From: Candidatus Methanomethylophilaceae archaeon
Lineage (GTDB): Archaea; Thermoplasmatota; Thermoplasmata; Methanomassiliicoccales; Methanomethylophilaceae
Direction of reading: 5' to 3'
Assembly: GCA_017935945.1 (NCBI GenBank)
Contig: JAGBGN010000134.1
Coordinates: forward strand, 1-54,504
DNA: 54,504 bases
Below, piece by piece: positions 16,867-25,423 of the stretch. The position numbers and the translations under genes were made by a program. The number at the start of each line of letters is the position of its first letter. The stretch's first letter is position 1. A model generated the notes under the pieces. It made no database searches, was not told the DNA's origin, and saw only the letters and a list, made by a program, of their open reading frames with translations.

Positions 16867-19067
16867 TCGAGCATCCTCCTCAGTTCTTCGATGTAGTCCT
16901 CCACAATCTCCCCATCATCTATGACGGTATCGCCGAGCACGTCCATGGCCATGGTGTTGACCGACTCCTCCATGAGTCCCGCAGTGGTCCTGTTGCGTTC
17001 CAGGAACGCACGTGTGTCGGCTCCGTCCATAAGCAGGCGTATGTACTCCTTCTGCAGGACCGTGAACCCAGGTCCAGAGGAGGCGAGGTCGTCCACTTCC
17101 ATGCCGCCGGCTGGCTCAGCATCGTCATCGTCGATGCGCATCATCTCGGTGACCTCATCCAATGCGGATTCCGCATCCTTCACGGCCTCCCTGTCCAGGA
17201 TGACCTTGATCCTCTCCTTGGGGACCGATGCCTTCTGCCCGGAGGAGAACCATCCTTCGACGGCCTGCTCTATGATGCCCTTGATCGGCATGCCGAACAG
17301 GTTCTCGTGCATGATCCTGTTGTTCTTCTTGCCCTTGTGCTTCCTGACTGCACGCACCACGTCCTTCAGCAGATCGGTCAGGTCCGTGCGGAAGTACCTG
17401 TTCCTCTGCAGGTCCGGGAATGAGACCTTCATGCTGGTGCGGCGGTCTCCCCAGTACGAGAGGTCTTTGTATGCCTCGTACTCGTGTTCCATGATGAGTC
17501 CGAATCCTCTCACTATCCCCTCGGAAATGGATTCGTCCACGGCACGGAGGACCAAACTGGTGATGGCGGCGCAGTCCGAATCGAAATCCGCTCTCAGACT
17601 GTCCCTGCTCATGGAGGATGCCTCGAGGAACATGCGCGGGTTCGTGATCGTACCGACATCCCCCCTCAGCATGCTCTGGAACAGCATGCCGTCCAGGATT
17701 CCAGAGTGGACCCTGTCCGAATCATACACGGTCACGTCATTGACGAGTATGTAATCCTGATACGTCACGCACAACGGGCTTATCGGGTACACGCCACGTT
17801 CGTAGTGCGAGACCATGTCACCCAGGAGGAACACGGTCTGGTCGTGGTCCCTGGACATGTTGATGGTCTCGGTGAGGAACAGCCAAAGGTAACCGCGGTC
17901 GGTGTCCAGGTACACGCCGTTGCGGGCCATGTCCCTCCAATGCAGGTAGTACTCTAGCTGCTCCGTGTCCATGAGGGTGTAGCTTGGGCGCATCATGCCG
18001 GACGGTATGTACCTGCGCTCACCTCTGGACCCCACATCCCAGTAGCGTTCCACCTCATCCCTGAGGGAGTTGGGCGGGATGTTGGACATGCTGCGGTAGT
18101 CGGTGACGATGACGCCCTCGGACAGGGGGGTCGTGGAAAGGGACTCCCCCATCTCCTGGAGCATGCGTTCCCTGTCGGAGACCCTTACGATCTTGACGTT
18201 TTCCTGTTCCTTCGGTCCGCGGACATCATCTCCGCGTCCCTTCTGCATGTCCTCGTACGCATCATCCGCTATCTTGCGCATGTTCTTATCGAATTCAGAG
18301 GTGGAGCGTATGGAACCGTCCCCTGATTGGAGTCTCTCGCAGTACCTGACCGCACCTTGGAGGAACTTCCTGAAGCGGGTGTTGTCCAGGCTGATGTATG
18401 TCACATCGCATCTCCTGTCCTTGCTGTAGGGTATCCCCTCGAACAGGTCGACCGGTTCGCACACACGGTCACCGAAGGTCTCCACGATGCCGTTGCCCGT
18501 GGTCATCTTTAGGTTCCTGTCGACTCTGAGCAGTACCAGGTTCAGGAGCCTCTCGAACCTCTCGAGCCTGTCGTCCTTGCGGGTGTAGGAGGGGATGAAG
18601 TGTCCGATGAGACGTCCCGCTTCGAAATCGGTTATCTGATCTGGAGGTGATGAGAAGCGATGGCATGCGGCCATCCAGTGCCTGGATTCCCATGGTAGGA
18701 GGGACAGAGAGGGTATGGGCAGTCCGTTGAGGAGTGCAACATCCACCATGACCTTGTTCAGGACGTGCTTGTTGTTGATGACGCACCCCCTCATGAGGTC
18801 GAGTTCCCTCATGGCCGCAACGGGATCCATGTCGGAGTTCACGATCTCCGTCATCCTGAGCCAGGCGTATCCATCGTCGCCCTTCAGGAGCTCCCCCTCC
18901 GAGAGTCTGGATCTCCAGTGGAAGTAGTATCCGCGTTGGACATGGTCCAGGTACACGTAGTCTGGTGACCTGCTCTCGCTGGGTACGTATGTGCATGGGG
19001 CCCCCATCTCCCCGGAGAATCTTTCAATGTCGGCGAAGAGCTCGCTCCAGTCCCTCTTGTCCTTCAT
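16863..19067 (-). CDS. Large protein with two TerB-N-like modules and a TerB-C-like end
   Basis: A 734-aa soluble protein, first gene of the three-gene cassette. Two related segments are visible, residues about 40-80 (RGYYFHWRSRL ... DGYAWLRMTEIVN) and about 362-405 (EYYLHWRDMARNG ... RGYLWLFLTETIN). Both match the WR...Y(L)...E(I/T)(I)N pattern of the TerB N-terminal domain, so the module is duplicated. The C-terminal 65 residues (VLQKEYIRLLMDGADTRAF ... IEELRRMLE) look like a TerB-C domain. The middle carries a lysine-rich RKHKGKKNNR patch. TerB-N/TerB-C proteins are known to be linked with DUF2791 ATPases and SF2 helicases in predicted stress or DNA-processing complexes. The exact role is unknown. 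Confidence 0.75.
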   Translation of the reverse strand: MKDKRDWSELFADIERFSGEMGAPCTYVPSESRSPDYVYLDHVQRGYYFHWRSRLSEGELLKGDDGYAWLRMTEIVNSDMDPVAAMRELDLMRGCVINNKHVLNKVMVDVALLNGLPIPSLSLLPWESRHWMAACHRFSSPPDQITDFEAGRLIGHFIPSYTRKDDRLERFERLLNLVLLRVDRNLKMTTGNGIVETFGDRVCEPVDLFEGIPYSKDRRCDVTYISLDNTRFRKFLQGAVRYCERLQSGDGSIRSTSEFDKNMRKIADDAYEDMQKGRGDDVRGPKEQENVKIVRVSDRERMLQEMGESLSTTPLSEGVIVTDYRSMSNIPPNSLRDEVERYWDVGSRGERRYIPSGMMRPSYTLMDTEQLEYYLHWRDMARNGVYLDTDRGYLWLFLTETINMSRDHDQTVFLLGDMVSHYERGVYPISPLCVTYQDYILVNDVTVYDSDRVHSGILDGMLFQSMLRGDVGTITNPRMFLEASSMSRDSLRADFDSDCAAITSLVLRAVDESISEGIVRGFGLIMEHEYEAYKDLSYWGDRRTSMKVSFPDLQRNRYFRTDLTDLLKDVVRAVRKHKGKKNNRIMHENLFGMPIKGIIEQAVEGWFSSGQKASVPKERIKVILDREAVKDAESALDEVTEMMRIDDDDAEPAGGMEVDDLASSGPGFTVLQKEYIRLLMDGADTRAFLERNRTTAGLMEESVNTMAMDVLGDTVIDDGEIVEDYIEELRRMLE

Positions 19068-19391
19068 GTGTGCACCGCATCGTCATTGTGCGTGATGGTA
19101 TTTGCCTTATCGGACGGGGGATCCGATCGGGTCCGGAGAACGATGTATCCTGTGTCCAGTGGATCCAACCAGGCCGGATCGCGGGCGGATGCCCACACAT
19201 GGGTGGATCATGGACTCGGATGCGATGCTGAACTCATGTTTAAACATTCTTGGTTCTAATATGAAAGATTGTCCCGAACCCATCCAATTCGTGTTTCCAT
19301 CTCGGTCATGGGATGGTCCATCCGCAGTTTGCATTCCCGCTCAGTTTCCCATACGCTAATATGCTGGTTCGTACTGGGTTGTCCGAGCCCC
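19068..19391. other. Intergenic region between the TerB cassette and the KPRD-repeat gene
   Basis: A 324-nt divergent intergenic region with no convincing ORF. It contains a perfect 12-nt palindrome ATGTTTAAACAT at 19236-19247, a minus-strand AT-rich GCAAATACC about 30 nt before the cassette start, and GCTAATATGC near 19356 about 30 nt before the KPRD-repeat gene. The palindrome could be an operator; nothing else stands out. Confidence 0.4.
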
Positions 19392-21311
19392 ATGACTATG
19401 GACGAACGTGACAGGAAGAGCGAAGGTGGAAACGGTAGCGGTGACCGCAAGCCGTACAGGAAATCATACGGCAAAGGCAACGGCGACCGTGGTCACAACG
19501 GCGGCGGACATGGATCATATGGTGGCAAAGGTGGCTACAAACCCCGCGACAGGGACGGGTCCAACCGCGGATACGGTGGTAAGAAAGGTTTCAAACCCCG
19601 TGATGGCGACCGTCCGAGGGAGTCCCGCGAAGGTGGATACAGGCCACATGATGGCGATGGAAGTGACTTCAAACCCCGCGACAGAGATGATGGGGGACGT
19701 AGACCCTACGGCGAGAAGAGGGATTTCAAACCCCGCGACGGTGACCGCAGGTCACGTGACGGGGGATACAGGTCCAACGATCGCAGGGATGGCGGAAGGG
19801 GACGTGACAACAGGTCCGGGGGCCGCAGGCCCTATGGTGACAGGAAGGAATTCAAACCCCGTGATGGCGACCGTCCGAGGGAATCCCGTGAGGAAGCACC
19901 TCAGGCGGTTCCCGAGGAACCGAGGTTCTCCGTTCCGTCGACCCCACAGAGGATACTCTTCAAGGGCGTGGACTGCGAGGTCAACGGCAAGACCGATTTC
20001 GCCATGGCACTGTACCTCCACGGTGCGGTCCAGATGAGCGGTGGTTGCGAGAGCAATGCGCTCCGCATGCTCCGTGACATGGGACCGTCCGGTTTCGATG
20101 ACATGAGGGGGAGGCTGGTCAAACTGTGCTCCCAGGATGCGATGACCTACTACGATTTCCTCTGCATGAACATCAGCAAGGGGTACGACAGGTCCGCCCT
20201 CCGTGCCGCAGCAGAGGATGGCGACAACCTGGCGATATACTGTCTGATCCGCCTCGAGGAGGTCGAGGGTGAGGACGAACTGGTGGATGTCTTCGCCAAG
20301 GGTGTCGTGGAGAACGAGGACAGGGTCGTCGAGGCCTTGAAACTCCTTGTCAGGAAGAAGGATTCCGAGAAGGCTGCCAGGTACCTGGAGGCCAATGAGG
20401 AGAGGAAGAAGCTCAGGCAGTCGATCCGTGGAACGTTCTCCAGGTCCATGAAGGGTGATAAAATATCCATCAGGAGACTGGAGGAACTGTCCGGGACGTT
20501 CCCCGAGGCAGGGTTCCTCAGGGGATATGTGGATGCCTACACGGAGGGCGATTCCGAGCAGTACCTCAGGGACGGGATGGATGCCCACCGCGACATAGTC
20601 CTGTCCATGGCATCGGAGTTCTGTATAGGCGATACAGCGTTTGGCAAGTTCCTCTCTGCGAAGAGGCTGCAGATGAGCGAGGAGGAGTGGATACCCCGTA
20701 TGATCGATGCGTTCAGGGCCGGTTCCGAAGAGGCGTTCATGGAACTCCGTCCCGTCCAGAGCAGGAAGGATGTCAAGAGGGCCCTCGCAGCTATCTGTCT
20801 CGACAAAGGTGATGTTGAGGGTCTGATCCGTGCATACGATGGGGAGGACACCACATACCTCGATAAGTACTGTGCAGGGGATCCCGACAGGATCGCAGAG
20901 GTCGGAAGGCACCTCGGCGGTTTCAAGGAGATCGAATGGCTCAAGAGGGCGTACCGTGACGGTGTCATGGAATGCAGGGACATGCTTGTGGCTATAGCAT
21001 CCGATGAGACCCGTCACGGCAAGCAGTTGGTCTACGCACTCCATGATGTGGGTGCCGATCTCGATGCGGCGAAACTGTATTTCGCCATGGGTGACGATCC
21101 GAAGCTCCCTGCTGTCAAATGGCTCGCCAAGGTCTGCGAGGACGAGGAGGCCAAGGAGTATGTCAGGGAACAGTTCGAGGCCAAGGGGGACCTGGCCACG
21201 TATGAGTCCATATTCATCGACGATGGATACAAGCCCAAACATGCCGGTAAGGGCGGCTTCAAGAAGAAGGGTGGATTCAAGAAAGATGGCGGCTACAGGG
21301 GCCGCAGATGA
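19392..21311 (+). CDS. Protein with basic KPRD-repeat N-terminus and helical-repeat core
   Basis: A 639-aa protein in three parts. Residues 1-170 are disordered, rich in G, R, K, D and Y, with five copies of a [YF]KPRD[GR]D motif among RGG-like patches (for example FKPRDGDRPRESRE twice). Residues about 180-610 are a helical-repeat core resembling Sel1/TPR-type superhelices (DNLAIYCLIRLEEVEG, AGFLRGYVDAYTEGD, KLYFAMGDDPKL). The last 25 residues return to basic GGFKKKGGFKKDGG repeats. Such tails bind RNA or promote condensates in other proteins, so an RNA-associated scaffold is possible but unproven. The start at 19392 (or 19398) is chosen where the basic tail begins and fits the TATA-like spacing. 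A strong hairpin terminator follows. Confidence 0.75.
   Translation: MTMDERDRKSEGGNGSGDRKPYRKSYGKGNGDRGHNGGGHGSYGGKGGYKPRDRDGSNRGYGGKKGFKPRDGDRPRESREGGYRPHDGDGSDFKPRDRDDGGRRPYGEKRDFKPRDGDRRSRDGGYRSNDRRDGGRGRDNRSGGRRPYGDRKEFKPRDGDRPRESREEAPQAVPEEPRFSVPSTPQRILFKGVDCEVNGKTDFAMALYLHGAVQMSGGCESNALRMLRDMGPSGFDDMRGRLVKLCSQDAMTYYDFLCMNISKGYDRSALRAAAEDGDNLAIYCLIRLEEVEGEDELVDVFAKGVVENEDRVVEALKLLVRKKDSEKAARYLEANEERKKLRQSIRGTFSRSMKGDKISIRRLEELSGTFPEAGFLRGYVDAYTEGDSEQYLRDGMDAHRDIVLSMASEFCIGDTAFGKFLSAKRLQMSEEEWIPRMIDAFRAGSEEAFMELRPVQSRKDVKRALAAICLDKGDVEGLIRAYDGEDTTYLDKYCAGDPDRIAEVGRHLGGFKEIEWLKRAYRDGVMECRDMLVAIASDETRHGKQLVYALHDVGADLDAAKLYFAMGDDPKLPAVKWLAKVCEDEEAKEYVREQFEAKGDLATYESIFIDDGYKPKHAGKGGFKKKGGFKKDGGYRGRR
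19531..19890 (+). repeat. In-frame KPRD-encoding repeats
   Basis: Five irregularly spaced DNA units of the type TTCAAACCCCG(C/T)GA encode the [YF]KPRD motif. Two units extend into an almost identical stretch encoding FKPRDGDRPRESRE. Spacing and frame preservation show a protein-level repeat expanded by duplication, not a CRISPR array. Confidence 0.75.
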
Positions 21312-21319
21312 AAACAAGA

Positions 21320-21339
21320 CCTCCCCGATCTCGGGGAGG
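21320..21339 (+). terminator. Terminator of the KPRD-repeat gene
   Basis: CCTCCCCGA and TCGGGGAGG form a perfect 9-bp stem with a 2-nt loop, followed shortly by a T-rich stretch. A diverged second copy of the surrounding 43 nt lies at 25280-25321. Confidence 0.7.
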
Positions 21340-21347
21340 CCCTTTCC

Positions 21348-22018
21348 AACTTTTTCAATCTAATCTCCGCATACGATGGACCATATGTTTGAATCCATTC
21401 AGACAGAGGGGATGCAATCCTGTCCATGGTTGCTGTTCAGAGGGGATAACATGAACAATCTGATGGAATGATTGTGTTTTGCAATGTCTATGATGTAGGC
21501 AGAAATCTGTTTTGTTTCATCAGGAACATTATGTTTTTCGTTTGTTTCCACCATTAGGGTAGTTTTATATACAATGGTCGAAAATCTGGTTCCAATCACT
21601 AAATGGTGAGGAACATGGGTTCGAGATCTGAAAACGGGACGGTTGTGTTGGCAATCGTGTCGCATCATGTCGTGACCTTTTCTACAATCGGAGAATGCAA
21701 CGGTCCCCAAGGGGGTTCTCCGAATTGATCGCTGTGTGGGGATGCCAACAGGCGGCTCCACACATCCACGCAATATCGACGACATGTTCACATACGGTTC
21801 TCGCTCCCCATGAGTGCCAATCTACTGGATACGGCACGTTCGAAATCGTTTTCAGGATGTGTGAGTGCAACGATAGTTAGCAATGTAGTTGTTTTTTCAG
21901 ATGGTTTCAATCAGATGACCTCTGAGATATGCATATCAGGAGATGATGCTTTGATACATGAGGGATCCCTGGTTCAACACGGTCATGGGATGTCCTCACC
22001 CATCACAGGTGGGTGCAT
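21348..22018 (+). promoter_or_regulatory. Long AT-rich leader region upstream of amt
   Basis: About 670 nt without a convincing gene. A clear TATA-like TTTTATATA is at 21564-21572. Some 30 nt later, at 21603-21728, is a 41-codon frame (MVRNMGSRSENGTVV...) that could be a small protein, but no family or homology is seen. A 7-bp hairpin TGTGTGG / CCACACA lies at 21733-21764. I looked for the GGAA-N6-TTCC operator of the nitrogen repressor NrpR and did not find it. Either a long regulated leader or a small RNA is possible. Confidence 0.35.
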
Positions 22019-23335
22019 ATGGTGAGGAGATCATCGAAGATCCTGTTGGTGGTCTTGGCTGTACTGGCGTGCCTTTGTCTATCAGTGCTCGTGATGCCAT
22101 CGTCGTCAGCGACATCAGGGGATACCACTGATCCGGGACACATCTCCTGGATACTGGTTTGTTCCCTCCTCGTGTTCATCATGTCGCCTGGAGTCGCCTT
22201 CTTCTATGGGGGAATGCTCCGTAAGCAGAGCATGGGTTCCATAATGGCCCAGACTCTCATCGCGATGGGAGTTATGAGCATCAGTTGGATACTCGTAGGT
22301 TACACATTGACCTTCGATGGAAGCAATCCTGTCATCGGGGGATTGGGTCATCTTCTGATGAATGGTGTGGTAGAGGATGCCACAGGTGGGGCGATATCCG
22401 ATATGGAGTTTGCTCTGTTCCAGATGATGTTTTCAATGGTTGCGGGTGCTCTTGTGCTTGGGGCGGCTGCCGAGAGGATACGGTACACAGCGATTGTTTG
22501 GTTCCTTGCGATATGGTCTATAGTGATCTATGCACCCATGGCCCATTGGGTATGGGGTGGCGGATGGTTCGATCAGTATCTGGTGGTACTCGATTTCGCT
22601 GGAGGTCTTGTAATCCACATCTGTGCGGGAATTACGGGATTGGCTCTAGTGTTGTTCGCTGGTCCCAGAAGAGCTAGTAATCGTGAAAGCAGAGCGCATA
22701 ATGTTCCTTTGACATTCCTAGGAGCAGCTCTTCTGTGGTTCGGTTGGTTCGGGTTCAATGGAGGTTCCGGCCTGTTGGCCGATGGACAGGCGGTAAGGGT
22801 GATGTTCGTATCACAGGTGGCCGCGGTGTTCGCAATGGCCAGTTGGGGTATAGCACAGTACCTTGTTGTGGGCAGGGTCGGTGTATTGGGACTCATAGCC
22901 GGTGCTGTTTCCGGATTGGTCGCCATCACACCTGCTGCAGGATATGTCGGAATTCCATCATCCATAGTGATCGGATTGGTCGCGGGCGTCCTATGTTTCT
23001 TCTCAGTCAGGGTGATCCGTAACCGCTGTAAGTTGGATGATGCCCTGGATGTCTTCGGTGTCCATGGAATAGGGGGATTATGGGGTTCGATTGCAGTTGG
23101 TCTATTCGCCAATCCCTATTACTCTGGTGGGATTGAAAGCGTGTTCTTCGGCGGTAGCATCGATCTGCTCGTGGGACAGATCGTGGCATCTGTTTTCACA
23201 CTGGTGTACTGTTTCGTGGTTTCATACGGAATAATACTGATCCTATCGAAGTTCATGCGTGTCCGTGTGAACGAAGATGAGGAGATGATCGGACAAGACA
23301 TAATCGAACATGGAGAAGAATCGTATCTGATGTGA
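22019..23335 (+). CDS. amt: Ammonium transporter (Amt family)
   Basis: A 438-aa Amt with a cleavable-type N-terminal hydrophobic segment (LLVVLAVLACLCLSVLVM) followed by about 11 membrane helices. Family blocks are SPGVAFFYGGMLRKQS, APMAHWVWGGGW, DFAGGLVIHICAGITG and the C-terminal FGVHGIGGLWG. The two channel histidines are recognisable in DFAGGLVIH and VFGVHGIGG. It imports ammonia for glutamine synthesis. The ATG at 22019 was chosen because AGGTGG precedes it by 6 nt. glnK starts 4 nt after its stop, the classic amt-glnK pair, in which PII plugs the channel when nitrogen is plentiful. Confidence 0.95.
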   Translation: MVRRSSKILLVVLAVLACLCLSVLVMPSSSATSGDTTDPGHISWILVCSLLVFIMSPGVAFFYGGMLRKQSMGSIMAQTLIAMGVMSISWILVGYTLTFDGSNPVIGGLGHLLMNGVVEDATGGAISDMEFALFQMMFSMVAGALVLGAAAERIRYTAIVWFLAIWSIVIYAPMAHWVWGGGWFDQYLVVLDFAGGLVIHICAGITGLALVLFAGPRRASNRESRAHNVPLTFLGAALLWFGWFGFNGGSGLLADGQAVRVMFVSQVAAVFAMASWGIAQYLVVGRVGVLGLIAGAVSGLVAITPAAGYVGIPSSIVIGLVAGVLCFFSVRVIRNRCKLDDALDVFGVHGIGGLWGSIAVGLFANPYYSGGIESVFFGGSIDLLVGQIVASVFTLVYCFVVSYGIILILSKFMRVRVNEDEEMIGQDIIEHGEESYLM

Positions 23336-23339
23336 TGTC

Positions 23340-23687
23340 ATGAAGATGATTGTAGCAATAGTGAGGCCTGAGAAATGTCGCGAGGTGAAGGATGCACTCC
23401 GCGATGCAGGTATCGGCGGGATGACCATAACCCACGTGACCGGACATGGGAAACAAGCGGGGCTCAGATTCACAAACCGTGTTGGGGAATTCATAGTCGA
23501 TGAGATCGATAAGACGAAGATCGAGATCGTGTTGGAAGATGAATCGGTCTTGGATGACACTATACAGGTCATCATCCGCTCAGCCTACACGGGGCACCAT
23601 GGTGATGGACGCATATTCGTGTTGCCGGTGGAGAGATCGTACATAATCAGCGATTACAATGGAGAGGAGGGGCCTAATGACGGATGA
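23340..23687 (+). CDS. glnK: Nitrogen regulatory protein PII (GlnK type)
   Basis: A 115-aa PII protein with the standard start MKMIVAIVRPEKCREVKDAL. The T-loop region GHGKQAGLRFTNRVGEF is followed by the C-terminal signature YTGHHGDGRIFVLPVE, which contributes to ATP binding. The T-loop has no tyrosine at the usual uridylylation position, as in many archaeal GlnK proteins that respond to 2-oxoglutarate and ATP/ADP directly. It sits between amt and purF and overlaps the purF start by 11 nt. Its likely target is the Amt channel, but co-translation with PurF is unusual. Confidence 0.95.
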   Translation: MKMIVAIVRPEKCREVKDALRDAGIGGMTITHVTGHGKQAGLRFTNRVGEFIVDEIDKTKIEIVLEDESVLDDTIQVIIRSAYTGHHGDGRIFVLPVERSYIISDYNGEEGPNDG

Positions 23688-25074
23688 GGTCCACGAGGAA
23701 TGCGGTGTGTTCGGAGTCATGACACCTGAATCCTGTGATGTGGCCAGATTGACCTATTACGGACTCCACTCACTGCAACACAGGGGGCAGGAGAGTTGTG
23801 GTATCGTGGTGGATAGTGTAGATGGAACCTGGTCCCACAAGGGGATGGGGTTGATCGGAGAAGTGTTCACACGCGAGGTTCTGGATTTGGCACCCAAGGG
23901 TCGCATATCTGTCGGTCATGTGAGGTATGGAACCACAGGTGGTTCGAACATCATCAACTGCCAACCGTTGGAGATACGTCACGAGCGCGGGAATTTTTCG
24001 ATAGTCCATAATGGGAACCTCACGAACACTTGCGGGATGAGGAAATCCCTCGAGAAGACCGGTTCGATCCTACATACTACGAGTGACACGGAGGTGATAG
24101 CATATGCCATCATCCGGGAGGCATTGACTGCGGATTCCATGGAAGATGCGGTGAGTAGGGCCATGGAATCCATCAAAGGTGCATATTCCCTCCTGATTAT
24201 GACTGAGGATAGGATCATATGCGTAAGGGATCCGCATGGTTTCCGTCCATTGATCTATGGGAAGATGTCGGATGGGACTGTGGTCGTTGCCTCGGAGAGT
24301 TGTGCTCTGACAACCGTCGGTGCGGAACCTGTAAGGGATCTGGATCCCGGCGAGATCCTCACCATCGGTCCCGATGGTATCGTGTCCAGGAGGGAGCATT
24401 GTGGAACCCGTCCCCGTAGGTCCTGTGTGTTCGAGTACATCTACTTCGCACGTACAGATTCTGTCATAGATGGGGTGTCCGTCCATGCGGCACGTATCCG
24501 TTCGGGAATCGAACTTGCCCGTTCCTCCCCAGTGGAGGCGGATGTGGTGATAGGTGTTCCCGATGCAGGTACGGATGCTGCGTTGGGTTACAGCAGGGAA
24601 TCCGGTATACCTTTCGGGATAGGTCTCCTGAAGAGCAGGTATGTGGGTAGGACCTTCATTTCACCGGGTCAGGATGAACGTGTTCGTGGTGTTTGGTTGA
24701 AACTGTCCGTGATAAAGGAGACCGTTTCTGGAAAACGTGTCGTCCTGGTCGATGATAGCATAGTCCGTGGGACCACCATGCGTAGAATAGTCAAGCTCCT
24801 ACGTGAAGCTGGGGCGAAGGAGATCCACATACGTATTTCTGCGCCACCGTTCACGAATCCGTGTTATTATGGTACGGATGTCGGTTCGCGTAAAGGACTC
24901 ATCGCCTGTGATTACAGTATCCCGGAGATAACACGGATACTCGATGCAGACTCCATTGGATACCTTCCTTTGGAGAAACTGTCCACGTTGGTGGGCTGTG
25001 ATGAGTACTGCAGTGCATGTTTCGATGCAGAATATCCTCTTCCGATCGATGGGGACATGTCAGCAGATGTATGA
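23677..25074 (+). CDS. purF: Amidophosphoribosyltransferase, [4Fe-4S] type
   Basis: A 465-aa PurF, which transfers ammonia from glutamine to PRPP in the first step of purine synthesis. The start at 23677 gives a short propeptide before the catalytic cysteine (MTDEVHEEC, C9), removed in mature enzyme. N-terminal glutamine amidotransferase blocks include GLHSLQHRGQESCGI. The PRPP loop is VVLVDDSIVRGTTMR. Candidate iron-sulfur cysteines are the one before VFEYIYFAR, one in GLIACDYSIPEI, and the pair in CDEYCSACFD, matching the Bacillus-type enzyme. A GGAGGGG ribosome site precedes the start. Lower GC than the flanking chromosome suggests it moved together with amt-glnK. Confidence 0.95.
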   Translation: MTDEVHEECGVFGVMTPESCDVARLTYYGLHSLQHRGQESCGIVVDSVDGTWSHKGMGLIGEVFTREVLDLAPKGRISVGHVRYGTTGGSNIINCQPLEIRHERGNFSIVHNGNLTNTCGMRKSLEKTGSILHTTSDTEVIAYAIIREALTADSMEDAVSRAMESIKGAYSLLIMTEDRIICVRDPHGFRPLIYGKMSDGTVVVASESCALTTVGAEPVRDLDPGEILTIGPDGIVSRREHCGTRPRRSCVFEYIYFARTDSVIDGVSVHAARIRSGIELARSSPVEADVVIGVPDAGTDAALGYSRESGIPFGIGLLKSRYVGRTFISPGQDERVRGVWLKLSVIKETVSGKRVVLVDDSIVRGTTMRRIVKLLREAGAKEIHIRISAPPFTNPCYYGTDVGSRKGLIACDYSIPEITRILDADSIGYLPLEKLSTLVGCDEYCSACFDAEYPLPIDGDMSADV

Positions 25075-25279
25075 AGTCGGTATGCAGGGGATGATACTGC
25101 CCCAGATGGCAGGGTAGTAGAACCTATGATCGATCTAGATTAATGAGGGGTCGTGAACTAATCCTCATAAACCCTTTCCATTTTGTTTTCAGTGTATATC
25201 CTTCCTTACTATCATAATGAAACGATTGGATGGAAACGATGGTAAACGTAGAAACGAAGAAACAAGCAATCAGGTGCCA

Positions 25280-25321
25280 CAGATGAAAACAGGATTTCCA
25301 GATCCCGGGGAGGCTCTTTCC
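25280..25321 (+). repeat. Diverged second copy of the KPRD-gene terminator
   Basis: This stretch matches 21305-21347 at about 36 of 43 positions by hand alignment, beginning CAGATGAAAACA and ending CTTTCC in both. It lies in non-coding DNA on the far side of amt-glnK-purF. The pair may mark the ends of an inserted or duplicated segment. Confidence 0.6.
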
Positions 25322-25423
25322 TACGATTTCTACATCGTTCTCCCGGAATCGATTGGTTCCGAACTAGTTCCGAACCATTCAATATAGTGGTTAACATTCA
25401 GTTCAGAGGATATTGTTATAATT

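Noticed and set aside
13430-19067. Complete BREX system
   Set aside because: No PglX methylase, PglZ, BrxC or PglW/Y gene flanks the three genes, so only the BrxD/BrxHI-like part is supported.
19531-19890. CRISPR-like array
   Set aside because: Units vary in length, stay in the reading frame and encode a repeated KPRD peptide; there are no uniform spacers.
21340-22018. NrpR nitrogen operator before amt
   Set aside because: I found no GGAA-N6-TTCC. A GTTCC...GGAAC pair near 21588-21615 has the opposite order and a longer spacer.
21810-22025. 71-codon frame directly before amt
   Set aside because: It runs through the amt ribosome site and start, has no family and no promoter at the right distance.
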